From NCBI RefSeq assembly GCF_024345995.1, contig NZ_JAGQCE010000001.1, positions 62,001 through 126,000 on the forward strand: a DNA stretch of 64,000 nucleotides, read 5' to 3'. Of this stretch, positions 58,559 to 64,000 are shown in pieces (position 1 is the stretch's first letter; each line of letters starts with the position of its first letter). The position numbers and the translations under genes were made by a program. The notes beneath the pieces are model-generated. The model saw nothing but the letters and a program-made list of their open reading frames with translations, was not told the origin of the DNA and searched no databases. The stretch is from Synechococcus sp. Cruz-7E5. GTDB lineage: Bacteria; Cyanobacteriota; Cyanobacteriia; PCC-6307; Cyanobiaceae.

Positions 58559-59065
58559 TCAGCCCGGCAAGCCAACGCCTCGGGCCATCAGTGTGGCCAG
58601 CAGAGGAATGGTGGCGAAGCCAACGAGCTCGATGTTGAGAATCCAGCCCAGACGGCTGGCCAGGCCCTGGCTGACCTTGGGCAGCTCTCCCTTGCGCAGA
58701 GGCAGGGCCCAGAGGATGTAGGTGACAGTGGGGTAGAGCGATAGGGCCCCCACCGAGAGGTATACCCCAACCTTCCACCAGAACAGGGGATTCTCGGTGT
58801 AGAAGCTGCTGCCCTGGCCGTAATGCAGCACCCGCAGGATGCCGCTGAGCAACACCAGCAGGGCAGCGATCCCGTAAACGATGTCGGTGATCACCATCGT
58901 GATGGCCACCGAACGATCCGGATCCGGTCGGATCAGGCGGCGCTCCAGGACCAGGGCCCCGAAGCAGACCATGAAGCTGAGGTAATGGACATAGGCCACG
59001 GCCGCACTGGGCAGCACACCGGTGGGCAGTACCAGAGCGGCGGGCAGATGAACCAGTGCTGACAT
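58559..59065 (-). CDS. DUF2214 family membrane protein
   Basis: A 168-residue protein with four hydrophobic helices. The DUF2214 pattern is clear: AYVHYLSFMVCFGALVLERR, DIVYGIAALLVLLSGILRV, FYTENPLFWWKVGVYL and SLYPTVTYILW. Conserved His and Trp residues in the helices suggest a possible cofactor site, but the function is unknown. It is divergent from the sigma factor gene. Confidence 0.86.
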   Translation of the reverse strand: MSALVHLPAALVLPTGVLPSAAVAYVHYLSFMVCFGALVLERRLIRPDPDRSVAITMVITDIVYGIAALLVLLSGILRVLHYGQGSSFYTENPLFWWKVGVYLSVGALSLYPTVTYILWALPLRKGELPKVSQGLASRLGWILNIELVGFATIPLLATLMARGVGLPG

Positions 59066-59225
59066 GGCCAGGGCTGTGCTCGGTTGACGCCATGACGGTA
59101 GCGAGACAGGGGAAGCACTGAGCCACCAGCCGAGCTGATGGATTCAATGGGAAGTCCCGGAACCAGAATCTGAATGAATTCCGAATACCGAAGCAAGTTG
59201 GAAGTTGGAAGCCTTTATGATGATT

Positions 59226-59254
59226 TTGAGAGAATTGAATTTTCGCTCTATATT
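59226..59254 (+). promoter_or_regulatory. Sigma-70 type promoter of the group 2 sigma gene
   Basis: TTGAGA at 59226-59231 and TATATT at 59249-59254 are separated by exactly 17 bp in a locally AT-rich stretch. Transcription would begin near 59261, ahead of the GAGGAAGG ribosome-binding site at about 59267-59274. This excludes the longer sigma reading frame starting at 59205. Confidence 0.72.
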
Positions 59255-59276
59255 CAATAAAGTTTCGAGGAAGGTC

Positions 59277-60200
59277 ATGGCCAGTTCGTTGAGTGCCTTT
59301 CTTGGAGAGATCGGACGCCATCAACTGCTCACCCCATCCCAGGAGCTCACACTCGGGCGCAAGGTACAGGCGATGATTGCACTCAACGAACGTTGTGCTG
59401 AAGCAGGCGGCAGCGGCAAAGCCTGTGATTACAGCGATGTGGAGCGTCGCACCATCCGCACGGGTGAACGGGCCAAGGATCTGATGATCACAGCGAATCT
59501 GCGCCTGGTGGTGAACCTGGCCAAGCGTTATCAGGGCAAGGGACTGGATCTGCTGGACCTTATCCAGGAAGGAAGCCTGGGGCTGGTGCGAGCCGTCGAG
59601 AAGTACGACCCCACCCGGGGACATCGCTTCAGCACCTACGCCTACTGGTGGATCCGCCAGGGTCTGAACCGTGCGCTTTCCACCCAGAGCCGCACGATCC
59701 GCATTCCGGTGAATGTCAACGAAAAGCTCACCAAATTGCGCGCCGCCAAGGCACGGCTGCTGCAGGCCAATGGCCTTTCTGCCTCGCCAAGGGAGCTGGC
59801 CACAAGCATGAATCTTCCGCTCACGGAGGTGGAAGACCTGCTGGGCTGCGAATTGCGCAGTGTCACGGTCAGCCTGCAAGGAGTGGTCAAATCAAAGTCG
59901 GATCCCACCGAGCTGGTGGATGTGCTGGCAAGCGATGAAATGCCACCGATGGAGCGGGCCGAACTGGCCGAGCGCAGCGCCTCGGTGTGGCGATTGCTCG
60001 ACGGCTCGAATCTCACCCCACGCGAACGCACAGTGGTGATTCTGCGCTTCGGACTTGATGGCAGCCATGAGTGGCGCACCCTGGCCGAGGTGGCCCGCCA
60101 GTTGGGCTGCAGCCGGGAGTATTGCCGCCAGGTGGTGCAGCGTGCCTTGCGCAAACTGCGTAAGGCAGGTGTCCAGAGCGGCCTCGTGGAAGCGGGCTAG
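59277..60200 (+). CDS. Group 2 RNA polymerase sigma-70 factor (RpoD-like)
   Basis: A 307-residue sigma factor with regions 1.2 (LSAFLGEIGRHQLLTPSQEL), 2 (DLIQEGSLGLVRAVEKYDPT then FSTYAYWWIRQGLNRALS), 3 and 4 (LTPRERTVVILRFGLDG, then LAEVARQLGCSREYCRQVVQ). Region 1.1 is missing, as in group 2 non-essential sigma factors. The start at 59277 has a strong Shine-Dalgarno sequence and a promoter directly upstream. Region 2.4 with ...AYWWIRQ matches typical -10 recognition. Confidence 0.93.
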   Translation: MASSLSAFLGEIGRHQLLTPSQELTLGRKVQAMIALNERCAEAGGSGKACDYSDVERRTIRTGERAKDLMITANLRLVVNLAKRYQGKGLDLLDLIQEGSLGLVRAVEKYDPTRGHRFSTYAYWWIRQGLNRALSTQSRTIRIPVNVNEKLTKLRAAKARLLQANGLSASPRELATSMNLPLTEVEDLLGCELRSVTVSLQGVVKSKSDPTELVDVLASDEMPPMERAELAERSASVWRLLDGSNLTPRERTVVILRFGLDGSHEWRTLAEVARQLGCSREYCRQVVQRALRKLRKAGVQSGLVEAG

Positions 60201-60295
60201 GTCTGGATCACCGTCCTAAATCGGCCTGAAACCGTCCTTGCCTGGTCAGACTCGCCTGATGATGATGACCATGTCAATTGCTCCCAGAGCGAGCC

Positions 60296-60718
60296 ATGGC
60301 TCCAATCGACGCCAGCCCCTCAGATGCCTCCGATGGGTCCTCTTTCCAGGGGGACTCAGACGGGGCTGACCGGACCACCGTCGATACGGAAGTGCTGGAG
60401 AGCACAGTCGTCGATGAAGGGCTTCTGCAGCGGCTGTTGCGCAGAGCGGGCCGTGCCATCGCCTTGCCCGCTCTGGAATGTCTGGAACTGCTGCTGGATG
60501 GCAGCACCCCGAACCAGGTGCGGCTGACGATGCTCGCAGCCCTCACCTATCTGCTGCTGCCCTTCGATCTAATCCCCGATTTCATCCCAGCTGCCGGCTT
60601 CAGCGATGATCTGGTGGCGCTCACGGCACTCCTGGGCCTTACAGGGCGCCATCTCACTCCAGACATTCGCACCAGGGCCCGGCGCAAGCTGGACCGCTGG
60701 TTCCCCCCCGGCCGTTGA
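60296..60718 (+). CDS. YkvA family (DUF1232) membrane protein
   Basis: A 140-residue protein with an acidic N-terminal half and the DUF1232 core, AALTYLLLPFDLIPDFIPAA followed by GFSDDLVALTALLGL. The function of the family is unknown. The start at 60296 (MAPIDASPSD) is preferred over 60278. The stop codon overlaps the start of the next gene as TGATG. Confidence 0.86.
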   Translation: MAPIDASPSDASDGSSFQGDSDGADRTTVDTEVLESTVVDEGLLQRLLRRAGRAIALPALECLELLLDGSTPNQVRLTMLAALTYLLLPFDLIPDFIPAAGFSDDLVALTALLGLTGRHLTPDIRTRARRKLDRWFPPGR

Positions 60719-61080
60719 TGCCAGACCACAGCAGCTCACCAGCCAGCACGGCATCGGCCAGTGATGCATCCCTGAGCAGCGACCAGTTGGAAGATCTCCA
60801 GTCCTTCCTCAAAGACTGGTTACGCCATCAGGGGCGTACCCAGGCCGATCTGCGCAGGGCACTGCGTGCTGAGTCGATCCGGATGCCGGTCCTGCTGGAG
60901 GCACTCCAGCATCTCCATGCTCAAGGCGGTCTCAGCGCCCTGGCGGACCGCCTCTGTGGCATCGAGGAGCTCTGGCAGCGGGAGGAGGGAGAGCCTGGCC
61001 ATGGGATCGCCGACGAAGATGACCCCCTCGGTCAATTGGATCTTCTGCTTGAGGAGATCCGACAGGACAGGCGGAACTAG
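60718..61080 (+). CDS. Hypothetical helical protein, coupled to YkvA
   Basis: A 120-residue soluble, acidic protein with a helix-turn-helix-like segment (HQGRTQADLRRALRAESIRM), a Leu-rich middle and a charged end (GQLDLLLEEIRQDRRN). No known family. It starts within the YkvA stop codon, so the two are co-translated. Confidence 0.75.
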   Translation: MPDHSSSPASTASASDASLSSDQLEDLQSFLKDWLRHQGRTQADLRRALRAESIRMPVLLEALQHLHAQGGLSALADRLCGIEELWQREEGEPGHGIADEDDPLGQLDLLLEEIRQDRRN

Positions 61081-61095
61081 CCGCTGGAAGGCAGA

Positions 61096-61410
61096 GTGTC
61101 AGTAGCCACGCTGCTCTCCATGGCACCCATCCCAACCAAGTCTCTGGCGAGCCCAGGGCCAATGCCACCGTTTGCTGCCCCACTGGCTACGGCGGTCGTG
61201 GCCCTGATATTGCTCGCCCCCTCTGGTCTGCGGGCCCAGAGCCTGCGCTATAACCTCGGCCCCGGCAGCAACGTGGGTGAGCCGACCCAGGTTGAGTCCA
61301 CCGATTGCGTCACCGATCCCAAGGATGGATCGGTCACTTGCAAAACCAAGCTCAAGAACCCTCCAGGGGACACCCCAGCTCGACCCCAGTTCGAGCCCTT
61401 CAACAATTGA
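61096..61410 (+). CDS. Small exported protein, unknown function
   Basis: A 104-residue protein with an N-terminal hydrophobic signal (PLATAVVALILLAPSGLRAQ) and a mature part of about 55 residues containing two cysteines (STDCVTDPKDGSVTCKTK), likely disulfide bonded. GTG at 61096 has a GGAAGG sequence at proper spacing. ATG at 61120 is the alternative. It overlaps the PsiE-like gene as TGATG. Confidence 0.68.
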   Translation: MSVATLLSMAPIPTKSLASPGPMPPFAAPLATAVVALILLAPSGLRAQSLRYNLGPGSNVGEPTQVESTDCVTDPKDGSVTCKTKLKNPPGDTPARPQFEPFNN

Positions 61411-61901
61411 TGGCCAGATTCTCCGGCCTGTTTGATGACAAGACGTTCCTTGCGCTTGTCGATCGTTTTGAGCGCCAACTGGCCAAGGCGCTCTCAGTTC
61501 TGCTCTGCGTGGTGCTGATCGCCGCCACCACCCAGCTGATCATTCAGGTGTGGCAGGAGTTTTTCAACCCCGACACCGGCTGGCTGGGAAACGATCTGAT
61601 CCGGATCCTCGGTGATGTGCTCACCGTGCTGATCGCCCTCGAGGTGCTGCAGAACGTCACGGCCTACCTGCGCCACCATGTGGTCCAGATCGAGCTGGTG
61701 CTGCTCACCGCCCTCACCGCCGTGGCGCGGAAGGTGATCGTGCTCCCCCCCGGCGCGGAGGACAAACCACTTCTGCTGCTGGGCTTGGGGATCACGGTGG
61801 TGAGTCTGTCAGCGGGCTACTGGCTGGTGCGCTCCTCCACCCTGATGGAGGAGGCGTCCAGAAGAAGGCGAGCCAGAGTGTTCCGGGATCCGGATCAGTA
61901 G
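61410..61901 (+). CDS. PsiE-like phosphate-starvation-inducible membrane protein
   Basis: A 163-residue protein with four hydrophobic helices: LSVLLCVVLIAATTQLIIQV, LIRILGDVLTVLIALEVLQN, VQIELVLLTALTAVARKVIV and LLLGLGITVVSLSAGYWLV. The order and LEVLQNVTAYLRHH block match the PsiE family. The start ATG lies inside the upstream stop codon. Its last 110 bases are antisense to the end of the cupin gene. Confidence 0.87.
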   Translation: MARFSGLFDDKTFLALVDRFERQLAKALSVLLCVVLIAATTQLIIQVWQEFFNPDTGWLGNDLIRILGDVLTVLIALEVLQNVTAYLRHHVVQIELVLLTALTAVARKVIVLPPGAEDKPLLLLGLGITVVSLSAGYWLVRSSTLMEEASRRRRARVFRDPDQ

Positions 61902-62376
61902 CCACCACCCGGTGACGGCGCCCGGGCGTGATCAGGAGGCTGTCACCCACGGCCAGATCCCGCGCTTCGGCCTCATCCTCGAAGCGGAGCCTGGCGCTGC
62001 CGCGAAGCAGAAGCACCCATTCGGCCTCCGGCTGGTCGTACCACTGGCCGGGGGCTGTGCAGTGGGCACAGGAGTGAATCCGCTCCAGTCGCAGGCCGGG
62101 GCTTTCCAGCAGCAGATCCAGCCGTTCCTGCCCCGCCGGCGGACAGGGGCTCTGGAGCAGGTTGTCCGCTCCAGCGCCCCCCCCGGGAGCGGGGTCCTGT
62201 TCTCCCCAGCGCTTGCCGATCTCAAAGCCCTGCTGCCTGGCCAGGGCCACCACCTCGTGATGGCTTGAGCAGGCCGCAAGGTCGTCCCGCAGCTTGGGCC
62301 TGGCTTCACTCAAGGCCACGAAGGCGTTGAGCTGGCGCACTTTCTCGAGAAAGGCCTGCAGTTGCTCCTCGGCCAT
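61792..62376 (-). CDS. Nif11 domain-cupin fusion protein
   Basis: A 194-residue protein. Residues 1-60 (MAEEQLQAFLEKVRQLNAFV, then HHEVVALARQQGFEIGKRWG) match the Nif11 domain known from nitrogenase regions and from leader peptides of RiPPs. Residues about 85-180 form a cupin with EWVLLLRGSARLRFEDEAEA and LLITPGRRHRV. No GG leader-cleavage site follows the Nif11 part, so this is a fusion rather than a precursor. Start ATG at 62376, 10 bp after the GNAT gene. Overlaps the PsiE-like gene by 110 bp. Confidence 0.8.
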   Translation of the reverse strand: MAEEQLQAFLEKVRQLNAFVALSEARPKLRDDLAACSSHHEVVALARQQGFEIGKRWGEQDPAPGGGAGADNLLQSPCPPAGQERLDLLLESPGLRLERIHSCAHCTAPGQWYDQPEAEWVLLLRGSARLRFEDEAEARDLAVGDSLLITPGRRHRVVATDPDPGTLWLAFFWTPPPSGWRSAPASSPLTDSPP

Positions 62377-62386
62377 GACGAAATGC

Positions 62387-62866
62387 TCAGTCCTGGAGCA
62401 GATCCTTGACCATACGGAAGCGGCGAAAGGGAACCGAGGTGATCGTGAGTTCCTCGATCCAGTCGACGCTCCAGCCTTCCCGCTCGAACAGGGGGCGCGA
62501 GAGGAAGCTGGCTTCGGTGCGCAGCCGCTGGCTGCCGTAGCCACGGGCCAGGGCCTCCAGGGCCCGCAGCAAGCTGGTGGCACGGCCCTGGCGACTGGCC
62601 CTTCCGCGGCAGTAGAGCAGGGAAATGCGATCGAGGGGCTCCAGCACCGCGAATGCCTCGATCACCTCACCTGCGCCGGAGCAGCTGGCCAGGCCCAAAC
62701 CCTTCGCCAGGATCTCCTCGAACGGTGAGCTCTCCTGCACCACATCCGCCCAGGCCCTGACCTGCTCCGGGGTGTAGAGCTGCGGGGCCTGGCTGAGCAC
62801 CGCGTCACGATATACCTCGCGCACCTCTTCGAGGTCCTGGGGAACGAGCGGTCGCAGGCTGTGCAT
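62387..62866 (-). CDS. GNAT family N-acetyltransferase
   Basis: A 159-residue acetyltransferase fold starting MHSLRPLVPQDLEEVREVYR. The acetyl-CoA loop is RGRASRQGRATSLLRALEALA near residue 87, and the C-terminal SFLSRPLFEREGWSVD block is typical of YafP-like members. The substrate is not known. It precedes the Nif11-cupin gene by 10 bp, so the two are probably one operon. Confidence 0.88.
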   Translation of the reverse strand: MHSLRPLVPQDLEEVREVYRDAVLSQAPQLYTPEQVRAWADVVQESSPFEEILAKGLGLASCSGAGEVIEAFAVLEPLDRISLLYCRGRASRQGRATSLLRALEALARGYGSQRLRTEASFLSRPLFEREGWSVDWIEELTITSVPFRRFRMVKDLLQD

Positions 62867-63033
62867 CGGCTAGCCCCTGGCTGGTTGCTGGGACGGTATC
62901 GGGGCGGCCCACCCATTGAGACAACTTTGTTGCGGCCCCCTGGGTGTGGCCCAGAGCCGTCCAACCTGCTGCATAGCGTGGATCCAGGTTCAGCGTTTGG
63001 CCTTGCCCCAACGGCGAGCGCCGGAGATCCCCC

Positions 63034-63267
63034 ATGGCCGACTCACGTCCACTCAGCATCGGTGAACTGGAGGCGGGCTTTTCGGCCTACTGCCAGGCCC
63101 TGAGACGGCTTGTGGCCGACGGACACAGCATCGAGCGCATCGAGCGCACTCTCTGCTGGCATAACCTCAGCGCCCTGCACAGCTCACTGCCCCAGCGCTA
63201 CCGCTCACCGGAGGATCTCTACCGTCGCTACCTGCGGGCCCGTGCGGCTGAAAGCACGCCAGAGTGA
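63034..63267 (+). CDS. Conserved small hypothetical protein
   Basis: A 77-residue soluble helical protein (MADSRPLSIGELEAGFSAYC, RRLVADGHSIERIERTLCWH, SLPQRYRSPEDLYRRYLRAR). The middle pattern of paired Arg-Ile helices is not known to me from a described family. It precedes the cytochrome gene by 26 bp. Confidence 0.7.
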   Translation: MADSRPLSIGELEAGFSAYCQALRRLVADGHSIERIERTLCWHNLSALHSSLPQRYRSPEDLYRRYLRARAAESTPE

Positions 63268-63292
63268 CCGTCTTGGCAAGGAGCGAGAGCGG

Positions 63293-63682
63293 GTGTCTTT
63301 GATCCAACCCTCATCGCCCAGCCATCCGACCCGGCGCCGGTGGCTGGTGATTCTGGCGTTGTTCGGTTTGCTGCTGCTGGTCTGGTGGCCCCGGCCGGTG
63401 TGGGGTGACTCCCTGGCTACTCCTGACATGGCCTCAGGCGAAAGCCTGTTCGAGAACCATTGCGCCGGATGCCACATCAACGGTGGCAACATCCTGCGCC
63501 GCGGCAAGACCCTCAAACTCCAGGCCCTGGAGCGCAACGGCATCACAGGCCCGGAAGCCATCGCCGCCATCGCCTCAGCTGGCCTGGGTCAGATGTCGGG
63601 TTATGGGGAGGTGCTGGGGCCAGGTGGATCTGAGGCGGTGGCTGGATGGGTGTGGCAACAGGCTCAGCGGAACTGGAGCTGA
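63293..63682 (+). CDS. Cytochrome c6-like protein (c6B/C type)
   Basis: A 129-residue c-type cytochrome. A hydrophobic signal (WLVILALFGLLLLVWWPRPV) is followed by the haem motif CAGCH in LFENHCAGCHINGGNILRRG, the KTLKLQALERNG block, and the axial Met in GLGQMSGYGEVLG. The HINGGN spacing resembles c6B/c6C variants rather than the main PetJ. Lumenal or periplasmic electron carrier. Start is GTG at 63293 or TTG at 63299. Confidence 0.85.
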   Translation: MSLIQPSSPSHPTRRRWLVILALFGLLLLVWWPRPVWGDSLATPDMASGESLFENHCAGCHINGGNILRRGKTLKLQALERNGITGPEAIAAIASAGLGQMSGYGEVLGPGGSEAVAGWVWQQAQRNWS

Positions 63683-63730
63683 ACGACCGCGCCATCCCCA
63701 GCCACCAACGCCAGAAGTCCCTGAAGACTC

Positions 63731-64000
63731 CTAGAACGCCTGAATCCAGGGGTAGACCTCCACGCTGGTCCAGATCCCCTGGCGCCAGTAGACATCCCCC
63801 TTCACCAATGATTCAACCCGCTCCTGGCTGTCGGCTTCATAGATGCCGAACACTCGGGTGGTGCACGCAGTGGGCCCGAGGGTGATCAGCACCCCCTCCT
63901 CCTTCTGCAGCCGCAGTCCGGCCAGATGTTCCTCCCGATAGGGTCCTCGCCGCTCGAGCACGTCGTCGCTGTAGGTGCCCCAGAGGACGAATCTGGCCAT
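63731..64000 (-). CDS. YciI family protein
   Basis: An 89-residue dimeric alpha-beta barrel protein. The start MARFVLWGTYSDDVLERRGP is at the window edge, so the upstream gene context is unseen. The YciI pattern RREEHLAGLRLQKEEGVLIT-like (YREEHLAGLRLQKEEG), then FGIYEADSQERVESLVKGD and DVYWRQGIW, is complete. Function is unknown beyond possible dehydrochlorinase-like or metabolite-binding roles. Confidence 0.88.
   Translation of the reverse strand: MARFVLWGTYSDDVLERRGPYREEHLAGLRLQKEEGVLITLGPTACTTRVFGIYEADSQERVESLVKGDVYWRQGIWTSVEVYPWIQAF

Overview
The window is a dense, high-GC cyanobacterial chromosome segment of the alpha-cyanobacterial (Cyanobium/Synechococcus, cluster 5) type. The diagnosis rests on a carboxysome cluster with csoS1 directly upstream of form IA rbcL-rbcS, the light-independent protochlorophyllide reductase genes (chlN, chlB, chlL) beside por, a psaM microgene, CRR6, a BicA-type bicarbonate carrier, the AAR/ADO alkane genes and a Zur/Znu zinc locus with a cyanobacterial porin. 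No rRNA, tRNA, CRISPR array, prophage or intact insertion sequence was recognised.

Layout. 1-2.2 kb: csoS1-rbcL-rbcS (minus strand; rbcS is cut by the window edge). 2.4-9 kb: chlN-chlB and chlL on plus, then a convergent operon por-ORF-ORF on minus, so both protochlorophyllide reductases sit together with two uncharacterised genes. 9.3-14 kb: a hypothetical gene, psaM, CRR6, a TauE permease, a lipoate-ligase-like gene, a site-2 protease and trpF. 14-19.4 kb: folE, an SDR, accA, aar, ado and a creatininase-family gene on minus. 19.5-27.6 kb: an S1-domain protein overlapping a Tab2 homologue, pgeF, an FAD-dependent oxidoreductase, an MBL-fold protein, an HD protein and glutathione reductase. 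27.7-33.3 kb: an OmpR regulator flanked by repeated TGATCAC-type sites, a possible Cys-rich microprotein, ferritin, a sulfide:quinone reductase-like protein, an acyltransferase and cysK. 33.3-36.3 kb: a Na/Ca exchanger divergent from bicA. 36.3-38.8 kb: a gene-poor stretch with a small membrane protein gene, its terminator, and remnants of an iron ABC transporter next to an intact futA/idiA.

38.9-48.4 kb is a metal-homeostasis region: a COG0523 GTPase with a His-rich loop, a porin, znuA, znuC, zur and znuB, followed by an overlapping operon (YraQ/UPF0718-type permease, TIGR03943 protein, membrane-anchored propeller-like protein). The permease is preceded by a decayed piece of queD whose intact copy lies 8 kb away. 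48.6-56 kb: KtrA/KtrB potassium uptake, a P2-type cation ATPase, DedA, a zinc-ribbon protein and a CNNM/CorC-like protein. 56-64 kb: queD, hisIE, a glycine-pentapeptide repeat protein, an exported metzincin-like protein, DUF2214, a group 2 sigma factor with a readable promoter, YkvA, a PsiE-like protein, a Nif11-cupin fusion, a GNAT enzyme, a cytochrome c6-like protein and a YciI protein.

The most useful leads are the two unknown genes co-operonic with por, the permease/TIGR03943/propeller operon beside the zinc genes, the Nif11-cupin fusion, two independent gene remnants (futB/futA and queD), and several microgenes (psaM, a 49-aa membrane protein, a 29-aa Cys-rich ORF).
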